Positions 1 through 8,615 of a stretch of 64,000 nucleotides of DNA are shown one piece after another. Made by a program: the position numbers and the translations under genes. The notes under the pieces are model-generated. The model ran no database searches. It was not told the DNA's origin and was given only the letters and a program-made list of their open reading frames with translations. The DNA is from Tianweitania populi (GTDB lineage: Bacteria > Pseudomonadota > Alphaproteobacteria > Rhizobiales > Rhizobiaceae): contig NZ_BMZQ01000002.1 in assembly GCF_014652875.1 (NCBI RefSeq), positions 248,001 to 312,000 on the forward strand, read 5' to 3'. The first letter of the stretch is position 1. Each line of letters opens with the position of its first letter.

Positions 1-1
1 G

Positions 2-928
2 CTCGCCTACATGGTCAGCGGTCCCGCGATCACGCTGGTCAACGATGCGCCCTCGATCGGCCGCACGCTCGCCGAACGACTGCGCCATGTTCAGCGGCCG
101 CTCGACCGCGTCAACGACATCATGCACCAGTTCGACATGATGACCGGCCAAGTCAGCGATCCCAATGTTGCGGAAGTCACGCTGGCTCAGCCGGGCGTCA
201 TCAGCCGGGCCGCCGGCTCCGTTTTATCGGGCGCGACATCGATTGGTATCACACTGGTGCTGGCGCTGTTCCTGCTCGCATCCGGCACGATGTTTTATGA
301 AAAGATCGTGCAGTCGTTTGGGCGTATGTCCGACAAGAAGCGTGCGTTACGCGTGGTCTATGATGTCGAGCGCGAAATCTCGCGCTACCTGCTGACCATC
401 GCCTTGATCAATGCGGGCCTTGGCGTGGCGATCGGCACCGGTCTCTGGATCATCGGCGTGCCGAATGCGGTGGTCTGGGGAGTCATGGCCGCCCTCTTGA
501 ACTTCCTGCCTTATATTGGCGCCCTGACCACGATGGTCGTGGTTGCGGTGATCTCGATCGTCAGCTTTGACTCGCTGGGCTTCGCGCTTCTGGCACCAGC
601 CTATGTGCTGCTTTGCAACATCATCGAAGGCCAGTTCCTGACCCCGTTGATCGTCGGTCGCCGGCTGGAGCTGAATGCGGTCGCAATCTTCATCGCGGTG
701 GCGTTCTGGTCGTGGCTGTGGGGTCTGGTCGGCGCGCTGATCGCGGTGCCTTTGCTCGTGGTCATCAAGGTGTTCTGCGACAACTTTGAGAACCTGCAGT
801 CCATGGGCAACTTCCTTGCCGCCCAGCAGACGATGGACCCTGCGGAAACGGCACCCGAACCCGCCGTTTCCAGCGCGCCCCATGCCGGTCCGGCCGTTCT
901 GGACGTGGTGACTAGCGCACAGCCTTGA
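2..928 (+). CDS. AI-2E family transporter (PerM/TqsA-like), 5' end cut off by the window edge
   Basis: Multi-pass inner-membrane permease of the AI-2E/PerM family; members export small molecules or signals, but the substrate of this one cannot be read from sequence. The frame is open from base 2 (Leu-Ala-Tyr before the first Met at 11), so the real start lies outside the window and about 308 residues remain. Hydrophobic helices are visible around residues 70-95, 130-155, 155-185, 195-215 and 230-260. The family-typical loop with the LNFLPYIG motif sits near residue 170. The C-terminal 45 residues are Pro/Ala-rich and probably cytoplasmic. It ends 17 bases inside the 3' end of the convergent transglycosylase gene. 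The family call is firm; the function is not. Confidence 0.85.
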   Translation, partial: LAYMVSGPAITLVNDAPSIGRTLAERLRHVQRPLDRVNDIMHQFDMMTGQVSDPNVAEVTLAQPGVISRAAGSVLSGATSIGITLVLALFLLASGTMFYEKIVQSFGRMSDKKRALRVVYDVEREISRYLLTIALINAGLGVAIGTGLWIIGVPNAVVWGVMAALLNFLPYIGALTTMVVVAVISIVSFDSLGFALLAPAYVLLCNIIEGQFLTPLIVGRRLELNAVAIFIAVAFWSWLWGLVGALIAVPLLVVIKVFCDNFENLQSMGNFLAAQQTMDPAETAPEPAVSSAPHAGPAVLDVVTSAQP

Positions 929-2144
929 TCAGGCTGGCGCTCGGGAAGCAGGTGGGCGTCAGGCCGTTCTTGGCCTGCCATTCGCCGATGGAGCGCCGGG
1001 TTTTATAGCCCGGGAGACCATCCGAGCCGCCTACATCATAGCCCTTCTTTTCGAGGCTGCGCTGCATGGCGGCGACGTCTGAGCGGTAGAGTTTATCCAC
1101 GCTCCCCCAACTACCTTTGAAGGCGCTGCCTCCCGATGTGATCCGATCCGCGGCGTTGCCAACGAACAGCGCGTAGAGGTCGCTCGTGTTGTAGTCCTTC
1201 AGCACGTAGAAGTTCGGCGTTACGATGAAAGCCGGCCCGTCTGTGCCCGCTGGCAGCAGCAAAAAGCCTGTTTTTGCGGTCTCACCTGCCGGAAATGCGC
1301 TGCCATTTACCCGTTTTACGCCGAGTTTCGCCCATTCTGCGCCGGTTTTTCCGCGATCTGGCCCCTCCAAAGAGCAGGAAAGCGAGGGCGGCAAGGTGAC
1401 CTCGAAACCCCAGTCGCGACCCTTCTGCCAGCCATGATGAACGAGGTAATTGGCGATCGATCCAAGCGTATCCGGAACCGAATTCCAGATGTCGCGACGA
1501 CCATCGCCATCCATGTCGACGGCATGCTCGATCAGGGATGACGGCAGGAACTGCGGCTGGCCCAAAGCGCCCGCCCAAGAGGATTTCATGTCCGACTTGG
1601 TCGCCCAGCCTTTTTGGAGGACCTGGAGTGCGGCCAGCGTTTCCTTCCGGAACAAGTCTTTGCGGGTAGAGAGGAAGGCCTTGGTGCTTAGGACTTCGAT
1701 CGCATCATAGGGGATCTTGGCGCGGCCGAAGCCGGACTCACGGCCCCAGATCGCCAGCACGATGCCGGAAGGCACGCCGAAGCGCTGTTCCACCGCGCGC
1801 AGGGTGCGTGCCTGTTCGCTCAGCCGAGCACGGCCGCCGGTTTGCACCGAACCGATTGTTTTCTCGGCAAAATAAGCACCTGGCGCGCCGAATTCCGCTT
1901 GATGCTGGTCCTTGGGCATCTCAGTCTTTTGACCGGGCAGAACGAGATCCGGCAGCTTCAGGTTCGGCGTTACGCCCTTGAAAGCAGCGTCGAAAGTCGC
2001 ACGCGATACGCCGGCTGCCTTGGCGTCCGGCCACAAGCTTTGGTCGAGCCATGTGCGGAACTGCGCATCTACGGATTGCGCATGGGCAGCGCTGGAAAAA
2101 CTCAGCAGGATCAGGGCGATGAATGTGGGAACAAGCTTCTTCAT
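912..2144 (-). CDS. Lytic murein transglycosylase (MltB-like, SLT_2 plus peptidoglycan-binding domain)
   Basis: Periplasmic enzyme that cleaves the MurNAc-GlcNAc bond of peptidoglycan with formation of 1,6-anhydro-MurNAc. About 410 residues: a Sec signal peptide ending at AHA-Q, an SLT_2 domain with the WGRESGFG motif (catalytic Glu near residue 136), then a C-terminal PG_binding_1 domain over the last 60 residues. Family members are 390-420 residues, so it looks complete. Two ATGs lie close together; the second (2144) has AGGAAG six bases upstream, whereas the first (2150) directly abuts that sequence, so 2144 was chosen. It is convergent with the AI-2E permease and lies just downstream of recR, with an 18-base gap. 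Confidence 0.92.
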   Translation of the reverse strand: MKKLVPTFIALILLSFSSAAHAQSVDAQFRTWLDQSLWPDAKAAGVSRATFDAAFKGVTPNLKLPDLVLPGQKTEMPKDQHQAEFGAPGAYFAEKTIGSVQTGGRARLSEQARTLRAVEQRFGVPSGIVLAIWGRESGFGRAKIPYDAIEVLSTKAFLSTRKDLFRKETLAALQVLQKGWATKSDMKSSWAGALGQPQFLPSSLIEHAVDMDGDGRRDIWNSVPDTLGSIANYLVHHGWQKGRDWGFEVTLPPSLSCSLEGPDRGKTGAEWAKLGVKRVNGSAFPAGETAKTGFLLLPAGTDGPAFIVTPNFYVLKDYNTSDLYALFVGNAADRITSGGSAFKGSWGSVDKLYRSDVAAMQRSLEKKGYDVGGSDGLPGYKTRRSIGEWQAKNGLTPTCFPSASLIKAVR

Positions 2145-2162
2145 CGTCATCTTCCTAGCCGT

Positions 2163-2768
2163 CTAGAATGCAGTGCGCGAGCGCAGCGCCGCTGTCAGCG
2201 TGCCTTCGTCGAGGTAGTCCAACTCGCCGCCCACCGGTACGCCATGCGCGAGGCGGGTGATCTTCACGTTCATGTCAGCCAGCTGGTCGGTGACGTAATG
2301 CGCGGTGGTCTGCCCTTCGACCGTGGCGTTCACGGCGATGATGACCTCCGTGACCCCGCCTTCCGCCACGCGCGAAACCAGGCCGCGGATATTGAGATCG
2401 TCTGGCCCCACACCATCCAGCGGCGAGAGCGTTCCGCCCAGCACGTGGAACTGCGCGTTCATGGCGCCGGCGCGTTCCAGCGCCCAGAGATCGGAAACAT
2501 CTTCAACCAGAATGATCGTCGCGGCATCGCGACGCGGGTCGCTGCAGATCATGCAGGGATCCACCGTATCGATATTGCCGCAGCGTGAGCAAACCCGAAC
2601 CTTTTCCAGAGCATCACCCATTGCGACCGTCAGCGGTCCGAGCAGCTGCTCCTTCTTCTTGATGAGGTGCAAAGCCGCGCGCCGGGCCGAGCGGGGGCCG
2701 AGCCCAGGTACTTTTGCCAGCAGCTGGATCAGCTTCTCGATCTCGGGTCCGACGATGCGTTTGGACAT
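2163..2768 (-). CDS. recR: Recombination mediator protein RecR
   Basis: Recombination mediator that works with RecF and RecO to load RecA on gapped DNA. 201 residues from the Met of [11 protein letters not shown]; the longer reading (Met at 2789) only adds seven atypical residues. Visible parts are the N-terminal helix-hairpin-helix ([10 protein letters not shown], residues 21-30), a four-Cys zinc finger (Cys60, 63, 72, 75) and a Toprim domain (about 83-178). The C-terminal segment [19 protein letters not shown] is typical of the family. It belongs to the block dnaX-ybaB-recR, all on the minus strand, an arrangement conserved in many bacteria. Confidence 0.98.
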   Translation of the reverse strand: MSKRIVGPEIEKLIQLLAKVPGLGPRSARRAALHLIKKKEQLLGPLTVAMGDALEKVRVCSRCGNIDTVDPCMICSDPRRDAATIILVEDVSDLWALERAGAMNAQFHVLGGTLSPLDGVGPDDLNIRGLVSRVAEGGVTEVIIAVNATVEGQTTAHYVTDQLADMNVKITRLAHGVPVGGELDYLDEGTLTAALRSRTAF

Positions 2769-2834
2769 AGGTTTGTCACCAACAGGCAAGGGGCCGGCAA
2801 AAGCCAGCCCCGAAGACGTTCAAGCGTTCTTTGC

Positions 2835-3158
2835 TTAGAAAGGCAGCTTCATGCCGGGGGGCAGAGGCAGGCCGGAGGTCATCTCGCGGGTTTTTTCCTG
2901 CGTAATGGCCTCGACCTTGGCGCGCGCATCGTTATGCGCGGCGAGGATCAGGTCTTCCAGGATCTCGGCCTCGTCTTCCTTGATGAGCGACGGGTCGATC
3001 TTGAGCGCCTTCATCTCGGACTTGCCGGACAGCGTGACCGAAACGAGGCCGCCGCCGGACTGGCCGGTGGCTTCGATATTGGCCATCTCTTCCTGCATAG
3101 ACTGGAACTTGGCCTGCATTTCCTTGGCCTTGCTCATCAGGCCCATGAGATCCTTCAT
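2835..3158 (-). CDS. ybaB: YbaB/EbfC family nucleoid-associated protein
   Basis: Small DNA-binding, nucleoid-associated protein that forms a dimer with a tweezer shape in characterised homologues. 107 residues with the family pattern: N-terminal helix [15 protein letters not shown], Gly-rich turn [13 protein letters not shown], then the [14 protein letters not shown] helix and a C-terminal [12 protein letters not shown] tail. It sits 27 bases downstream of dnaX and 66 bases upstream of recR on the same strand, the usual operon order dnaX-ybaB-recR, which supports the identification. Confidence 0.96.
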   Translation of the reverse strand: MKDLMGLMSKAKEMQAKFQSMQEEMANIEATGQSGGGLVSVTLSGKSEMKALKIDPSLIKEDEAEILEDLILAAHNDARAKVEAITQEKTREMTSGLPLPPGMKLPF

Positions 3159-3185
3159 GCGGACATCCTTGTTCTAGAGCTTGTT

Positions 3186-5012
3186 TTAGAGTTCATCGGG
3201 ATCGTCGACGCCCGGATCGATACCTGGATCAATCATGGGATTGTCCATGTCGGGTTCGACATCGTTTGCGGCTTCCGGAATGCGGATGTCGATGATCTTG
3301 GAGCGCGGGAAAGCAGCGAGGATGGCAGCGACCGTCGGATCGGCCTCGGCCTCCATCCTGGCGCTTTCGCGCTTCTGCGTTTCGATCTCGGCCAGCGTCT
3401 GGCCGCCTTCTTCACGCGAAACCGTGACCAGCCAGCGCATGCCTGTCCATTTGGACAGGCGGTTCTGGATGTCGGTCAGAAGCGTACGCGGCGCGTCTTC
3501 GGTGAGGTTGATCTCGAGCTTGCCGGGCTCGATGCGAACCAGCCGAACACAGGCTTTGACGCCGATCTTGAACGGCATGTCGCGCGCGGCATCGGCCAGC
3601 GCCACGATGTCGGCGAGCGAGGCGACCTTGACGGTCGGTTCGGGTTCGGGCTGAACAGCCGGCTGCATCGCCAGGACGGGTGCCGCCTCGGTTTGCACCA
3701 ACCGCATCGTTTGCGCGCCGCCGCCCGCAGGCATCACGCGCGCCGTTGCCACGGCCGAAGCTGCGCCGCCACCATTGCCGCCACCGGAAGGAAGCGACGG
3801 ACGGACGCCGTTGCCGGACGGCCGCGTTTCCGACGGTAGGGGCCCGTTGCCCTTCAGCACGTCATCCAGCGTCGGCAGCTCCGCGGCATGCGCCAGACGG
3901 ATCAGCACCATTTCGGCAGCACTCACAGGCCGCGCCGCAGTTTGCACCTCGGTGATGCCTTTCAACAGCATCTGCCAGGCGCGCGACAGAACACGAACCG
4001 ACAGCGTCTGCGCCAGCGCCGAACCGCGCGTGCGCTCGGCTTCCGACAGCGAGGCGTCTTCGGCGGCTTCCGGCACATAACGAAGACGGGTCACGAGATG
4101 GGTGAATTCGGCGAGGTCGGTGAGCACCGTCGCAGGATCGGCGCCGGTGTCATATTGCACGCGCAACTCACCGAGAGCTGCCGCGACATCGCCCTGCATG
4201 ACATGCTCGAACAGGTCGATGACACGCGTGCGGTCGGCCAGGCCCAGCATGGCGCGCACGGCATCCGCCGTGACCGTGCCGGAACCATGGGCGATGGCCT
4301 GATCGAAGATCGACAGGGAATCGCGCACCGAGCCTTCGGCCGCACGCGCGATCATCGCCAGCGCTTCCGGCTCGACGGTGATCGTTTCCTTCTCGGCAAT
4401 GGAGCCGAGATGGCCCGTGAGCAATGCTGCATCGACGCGGCGCAAGTCGAAGCGCTGCGTGCGCGACAGGACCGTGATCGGCACCTTGCGGATTTCGGTG
4501 GTCGCGAAGATGAATTTCACATGCTGCGGCGGTTCTTCCAGCGTCTTCAACAGGCCGTTGAAGGCCTGCGTCGACAGCATGTGAACTTCGTCGATGATGT
4601 AGACTTTGTAGCGCGCGGAAACCGGCGCATAGCGCACCTGCTCGATGATCTCGCGGATATCGTCGATGCCTGTGTGCGAGGCTGCGTCCATCTCGATCAC
4701 GTCGACATGGCGGCCTTCCATGATGGCCTGGCAGTGTTCGCCGAGGGTTTCGAGCGCAACGGAGGGACGGTCGATCTCGGGCGTCTTGTAGTTCAGCGCG
4801 CGGGCGAGAATGCGGGCGGTGGTGGTTTTGCCGACACCGCGCACGCCCGTCAGCATCCAGGCCTGGGCGACGCGGCCGGTGTCGAAGGCGTTGGTGAGGG
4901 TGCGCACCATCGGCTCCTGGCCGATCAGCGTGGTGAAATCGGCCGGGCGGTACTTGCGGGCAAGAACGCGGTATCCCGCGGCGCTCGACGACCCTTGTCC
5001 GGCTTCGCTCAT
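3186..5012 (-). CDS. dnaX: DNA polymerase III subunits gamma and tau
   Basis: Clamp-loader ATPase of the replicative polymerase. 608 residues. The AAA+ module is clear: Walker A GVRGVGKT (56-63), Walker B DEVH (141-144), sensor-1 region TTEIRKVPITVLSRTQRF (171-188). The middle lid and collar region follows to about 370; a Pro/Gly-rich linker (about 385-430) and a C-terminal tau domain complete it. In the segment where E. coli DnaX has four zinc-binding Cys only Cys94 remains, so the zinc module looks lost. No run of A bases typical of programmed frameshifting was noticed, so a separate gamma form is not indicated. AAGGAAGAG lies upstream of the ATG. Confidence 0.97.
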   Translation of the reverse strand: MSEAGQGSSSAAGYRVLARKYRPADFTTLIGQEPMVRTLTNAFDTGRVAQAWMLTGVRGVGKTTTARILARALNYKTPEIDRPSVALETLGEHCQAIMEGRHVDVIEMDAASHTGIDDIREIIEQVRYAPVSARYKVYIIDEVHMLSTQAFNGLLKTLEEPPQHVKFIFATTEIRKVPITVLSRTQRFDLRRVDAALLTGHLGSIAEKETITVEPEALAMIARAAEGSVRDSLSIFDQAIAHGSGTVTADAVRAMLGLADRTRVIDLFEHVMQGDVAAALGELRVQYDTGADPATVLTDLAEFTHLVTRLRYVPEAAEDASLSEAERTRGSALAQTLSVRVLSRAWQMLLKGITEVQTAARPVSAAEMVLIRLAHAAELPTLDDVLKGNGPLPSETRPSGNGVRPSLPSGGGNGGGAASAVATARVMPAGGGAQTMRLVQTEAAPVLAMQPAVQPEPEPTVKVASLADIVALADAARDMPFKIGVKACVRLVRIEPGKLEINLTEDAPRTLLTDIQNRLSKWTGMRWLVTVSREEGGQTLAEIETQKRESARMEAEADPTVAAILAAFPRSKIIDIRIPEAANDVEPDMDNPMIDPGIDPGVDDPDEL

Positions 5013-5150
5013 GCGCTCGCGCTCTTCCTTTGCAACTGGCTTTTCGACTCAAGGCGCGCCGATTGTCCTGCGCCCGGTACGCCGCGTCAACGCGGGTGAT
5101 GCTTCCCCGAACTTAACGGGGGCTTGCCCGACTTTAACGGACAAGACGGT

Positions 5151-5247
5151 GGGAGGCTGACGAAATGACCCGTTCCAGAATCGTTAGGGCTGCTTCCTTC
5201 CGGACCTGACCCGGTTGGCGAGTGGATCGTCCACCAGCCAACCTCCC
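5151..5247 (-). ncRNA. ffs: Signal recognition particle 4.5S RNA (small bacterial type)
   Basis: Read on the minus strand, the window contains the near-invariant SRP core GGTCAGGTCCGGAAGGAAGC followed by AGCC. The ends pair: GGGAGGTTGGC at the 5' side with GTCAGCCTCCC at the 3' side gives an 11-bp closing stem (one or two G-U pairs), which sets the limits at about 5151-5247, 97 nt, the usual size for the small form. It lies upstream of dnaX on the same strand, the common order in Hyphomicrobiales. Between its 5' end and the HIT gene (5248-5424) nothing further was recognised. The exact termini are uncertain by a few bases. Confidence 0.95.
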
Positions 5248-5424
5248 GCGGCTCATATCGTCAATCGGCGCAGCATTTGCAAGCGGTGAGTGTCGATGGA
5301 GGCGTGGCAAATGTGTGATGCTGAAAATGAATCTTTACCCCGTGCACCACCATGGCTTGCGGGCTTTCGAAGGCGCGACTAGCCTCCTGCTTTCACGGTT
5401 TTCGCTGTTATACGGGGATTGTTC

Positions 5425-5847
5425 ATGGACACGCCGCACCACACGGCCGGGTTTGCGCTCGATGCGTGTCTCGAAGCCGATAGCGAGCACGTGATGTGGC
5501 TGAGCCTGTGCGAGCTGCGGCTCATGAATGACAGCCGCTGGCCGTGGCTGATTCTCATTCCACAACGGCAGAAGATCACAGAAGTGCATGATCTCACGCC
5601 GCTCGACCAGACCATGCTGACCTTTGAAACCAACATGGTGGCGGAAGGGCTGAAGAAGCTGACCGCTTGCGAAAAGATCAACACCGGCGCGCTGGGCAAC
5701 ATCGTGCGCCAGCTGCATGTGCATGTCATCGCGCGCAACACCGGCGATCCCGCTTGGCCCGGCCCGGTTTGGGGCCACGGTCTACGCGAGCCTTATCGTC
5801 GCGAAGCGCTACATGAGTTCTCGGCACGGGTGCAGACCGCACTCTGA
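5425..5847 (+). CDS. HIT domain protein
   Basis: Histidine-triad superfamily protein, a cytosolic nucleotide-binding hydrolase or transferase. 140 residues. The triad region reads QLHVHVIARNTGD (about residues 97-109) and the N-terminal half has the WPWLILIP strand of the family. The last histidine of the classical HxHxH triad is replaced (H-V-H-V-I-A), as in several proteobacterial HIT proteins, so catalysis is not certain. The ATG at 5425 follows GGGGAT by five bases; the TTG at 5419 overlaps that site and was rejected. It is followed after 16 bases by nudC, probably co-transcribed. Confidence 0.88.
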   Translation: MDTPHHTAGFALDACLEADSEHVMWLSLCELRLMNDSRWPWLILIPQRQKITEVHDLTPLDQTMLTFETNMVAEGLKKLTACEKINTGALGNIVRQLHVHVIARNTGDPAWPGPVWGHGLREPYRREALHEFSARVQTAL

Positions 5848-5863
5848 TTAGGCCGGAGTTCCC

Positions 5864-6805
5864 ATGTCCTTCTTTCTGTTCGACCGCCCCGAGCGCGAGC
5901 CCAGCGCCTTTGTCGGCTTTGCCGGCAATGTGCTCGACCGCCAATCCGAAACGCGTGACGATGATTGCGTCGCCCGCGCCTTGCAGGACGAAACCACGCG
6001 ACTGATGCTGCTGTCGGGCGCAAGGTTGCTATTGCGCTTGGATGGCGAAATGTTCGCGCCGTTCTTCACAAGCCAGGAGGCGGAAGCGCTTGGCCAGCAA
6101 CCGGCCGACGCGGTCCTGCTTGGGCGCGACGAGCAAGGCCCGCTGCTTGCGCTGGATACAGATCTTGATCCAGAGACCCTGCCCGCGTACATCAAGGCGA
6201 TCGATCATCGCTCGATCTACTCTCAAGGGCTGCTCGGCGCGGCCGACCTTGGCGCGCTGGCCCAGGCCGCGTCGCTGATCACCTGGAATCGCACGCATCG
6301 TTTCTGCGGCCGCTGCGGCCATCAAACCGAGAGCCGCATCGGCGGCTACAAGCGTTCCTGCCCGAATTGCGGCGCCGAGCATTTTCCGCGCACCGATCCG
6401 GTGGCGATCATGCTGACGGTCAAGGACGACCGCTGTCTGCTCGGCCGCAGCCCGCATTTCGCGCCCGGCATGTTTTCCACGCTGGCCGGCTTCATCGAGC
6501 CGGGCGAAACGATCGAGAACGCGGTGCGGCGCGAAACGCTGGAAGAATCCGGCATCCGCATCGGGCGAGTCGCTTATCACGCGAGCCAGCCCTGGCCGTT
6601 TCCCTATTCGCTGATGATCGGCTGCTTTGGGGAGGCGTTGAGCGACGAGATCCAGGCGGATCTGACGGAACTCGAAGATTGCCGCTGGTTCAGCCGGACC
6701 GAGGTTCGCGCCATGATCGCCGGCACGCATACCGACGGTCTGCTCGTGCCGCCTGGAGGCGCGATCGCCAGCCACCTGATCCGCTTCTGGGCGGATCAGG
6801 ACTGA
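5864..6805 (+). CDS. nudC: NADH pyrophosphatase (NudC, Nudix hydrolase)
   Basis: Hydrolyses NAD(H) to NMN(H) and AMP; E. coli NudC also removes NAD caps from RNA. 313 residues. A four-Cys zinc ribbon (Cys148, 151, 166, 169) precedes the Nudix box (about 209-231, from GFIEPGET to EESG). The diagnostic SQPWPFPYSLM array after the box (241-251) marks NADH diphosphatases. The N-terminal domain (1-140) is the usual variable NudC part. It lies 16 bases after the HIT gene and ends 14 bases before the 3' end of the convergent pheA. Confidence 0.95.
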   Translation: MSFFLFDRPEREPSAFVGFAGNVLDRQSETRDDDCVARALQDETTRLMLLSGARLLLRLDGEMFAPFFTSQEAEALGQQPADAVLLGRDEQGPLLALDTDLDPETLPAYIKAIDHRSIYSQGLLGAADLGALAQAASLITWNRTHRFCGRCGHQTESRIGGYKRSCPNCGAEHFPRTDPVAIMLTVKDDRCLLGRSPHFAPGMFSTLAGFIEPGETIENAVRRETLEESGIRIGRVAYHASQPWPFPYSLMIGCFGEALSDEIQADLTELEDCRWFSRTEVRAMIAGTHTDGLLVPPGGAIASHLIRFWADQD

Positions 6806-6819
6806 GGGCTGCCGGCGTC

Positions 6820-7683
6820 TCAGTCCGACAGCTTCCACTCGTCGCGTGACTGGCTTGCGGGATAAACACCAAGGATGCGCACTTCGCGCGAGAAGAACTG
6901 CAGTTCCTCTAGGGCCAAAGTCACGTTGTGGTCGTCTGGATGGCCTTCGATGTCGGCATAGAACAAGGTCGCTGTGAACTCGCCGAGCTGATAGCTTTCC
7001 AGCTTGGTCATGTTCACGCCGTTGGTCGCAAAGCCGCCCATTGCCTTGTAAAGCGCGGCCGGCACGTTGCGGACGCGGAACATGAAGGTGGTCATCATGC
7101 GCTCGTCGGCAGCAAGGCGCGGCGCGCGCTTGTCTTCCTTGGACAGAACCACGAAGCGCGTGACGTTGGTGTCGGTGTCCTCGACATTTTCTTCTAGGAT
7201 ATCGAGACCATAGAGGCTGGCGGCAAGCCTCGGCGACAGGGCTGCCATGGTGCGGTCGGCGGTTTCCGACACGAGCTTGGCGGCACCCGCCGTATCGCCG
7301 GCAATCACCGGCTTCCAACCATTGGTGCGGATGTATTTGCGGCACTGGCCCAGCGCATGGATGTGGCTGTGGACGGTTCTGATCTCCTCACGCGCCACGC
7401 CGGGCAGCACCATCAGCTGGAAATGGATCGGCAGGAAATATTCGCCGACGATATGGAGACGCGACTCCGGCAGGAGGTGATGGATGTCAGCGACGCGGCC
7501 GGCGATCGTGTTTTCGATCGGGATCATTGCGAGATCAGCAGCACCAGATTCCACGGCGTTGAAGGCGTCCTCGAAGGTCGGGCACGGCAGCGGTTCCATG
7601 TCCGGGAACATGTCGCGGCAGGCGGTATCCGAATTGGCGCCGGGCTCGCCCTGGAACGAGATGCGGTTGGTTTTAAGCGTCAT
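6820..7683 (-). CDS. pheA: Prephenate dehydratase with ACT domain
   Basis: Converts prephenate to phenylpyruvate in phenylalanine synthesis. 287 residues from the ATG at 7683; the TTG at 7692 would add three residues and overlap kdsB. The catalytic dehydratase domain spans about 5-185, with the NVTRFVVL stretch holding the conserved Thr-Arg-Phe. A C-terminal ACT regulatory domain follows, including KLESYQLGEFTATLFYADIE, the place of the ESRP phenylalanine-sensing motif. It is monofunctional, without a chorismate mutase domain, as in other alphaproteobacteria. It begins five bases after the kdsB stop and is probably translated from the same mRNA. Confidence 0.96.
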   Translation of the reverse strand: MTLKTNRISFQGEPGANSDTACRDMFPDMEPLPCPTFEDAFNAVESGAADLAMIPIENTIAGRVADIHHLLPESRLHIVGEYFLPIHFQLMVLPGVAREEIRTVHSHIHALGQCRKYIRTNGWKPVIAGDTAGAAKLVSETADRTMAALSPRLAASLYGLDILEENVEDTDTNVTRFVVLSKEDKRAPRLAADERMMTTFMFRVRNVPAALYKAMGGFATNGVNMTKLESYQLGEFTATLFYADIEGHPDDHNVTLALEELQFFSREVRILGVYPASQSRDEWKLSD

Positions 7684-7688
7684 AACAA

Positions 7689-8420
7689 TCAATTCCGGGA
7701 CAGGAGTTCACGGGCGCGTTCGAGATCTTCGGCGGTATCGACGCCGAGCGGGACGGCATCGACGAGTGCCACATCAATACGCATGCCGTCTTCCAGAGCA
7801 CGCAGTTGTTCGAGGCTTTCGCGGCGCTCGAGGGTGGAGGGTGACAAGGACACGAAGCGCTCGAGCGCGCGGCGTCGGTAAGCGTAAAGGCCGACATGGT
7901 GGTAGAGCGGCCCCTGCCCCCACGGCGCGGTGGCGCGGGTAAAATAGAGCGCGCGCAGGCGGTTCTTGGCCGTCGGTGAGCCGACGATCTTCACCACGTT
8001 CTTGTTGGTCTTTTCTTCCTCGCGGGTGATGTCCACGCCCAGCGTGCCGATGTCGACGAGCGGATCATCCAAAAGATCAACGGCGGCGCGGATGATCGCC
8101 GGTTCCACCGTCGGCAGATCGCCCTGGACGTTGACGATGGTGTCGACCGTGCCTGTGGGGTCGAGCAGGGTCAGCGCTTCATGGATGCGATCCGAACCGG
8201 ATTCGTGGCCGACCCGCGTCATCACCGCTTCGAAGCCATGCGCCACCACGGCATCGAAGGTTTCCTGCGCATCAACGGCTACAACCACGCGACCGAGATG
8301 AGCGGCGGTGGCTTGTTCGGCCACGCGCACGATCATCGGCTTGCCGGCAATATCGGAAATCGGCTTGCCAGGCAGGCGGGTGGAGGCCAGGCGGGCGGGG
8401 ATCAGAACGAGCGTCGACAT
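7689..8420 (-). CDS. kdsB: 3-deoxy-manno-octulosonate cytidylyltransferase
   Basis: Activates Kdo to CMP-Kdo for lipopolysaccharide inner-core synthesis, in the cytosol. 243 residues starting [20 protein letters not shown], which carries the nucleotidyltransferase signature ([11 protein letters not shown]). Downstream motifs [12 protein letters not shown] and [12 protein letters not shown] match the family. The ATG at 8420 was preferred over 8441, which adds seven residues without homology features. It is divergent from the cytochrome c gene; the 195-bp spacer carries a perfect palindrome at 8489-8500. Confidence 0.96.
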   Translation of the reverse strand: MSTLVLIPARLASTRLPGKPISDIAGKPMIVRVAEQATAAHLGRVVVAVDAQETFDAVVAHGFEAVMTRVGHESGSDRIHEALTLLDPTGTVDTIVNVQGDLPTVEPAIIRAAVDLLDDPLVDIGTLGVDITREEEKTNKNVVKIVGSPTAKNRLRALYFTRATAPWGQGPLYHHVGLYAYRRRALERFVSLSPSTLERRESLEQLRALEDGMRIDVALVDAVPLGVDTAEDLERARELLSRN

Positions 8421-8615
8421 GGGCTGCGCAGTCCAGTTCAAAAGGGCCAGAAAGTGTCAAATCGCCACATGGGGCGGGGTCCTTATAGGTGTTGCAACAC
8501 TTCCGCAAAAGACCTAGTTTCCCGCCGATTTTACTGGTTTTGCGGCCAGTATGGGGATTCGGCGCGGGCAACAAAATGCGCCGACCGGGAGATCGAGGCA
8601 GGGAGCGGTATCCGC

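Noticed and set aside
3186-5012. Programmed frameshift site in dnaX
   Set aside because: No A-run slippery sequence with downstream stop was found in the coding strand.
8181-8615. N-terminal extension of the cytochrome c frame
   Set aside because: It lies on the antisense of kdsB and in the spacer; the membrane anchor and ribosome site support ATG 8616.
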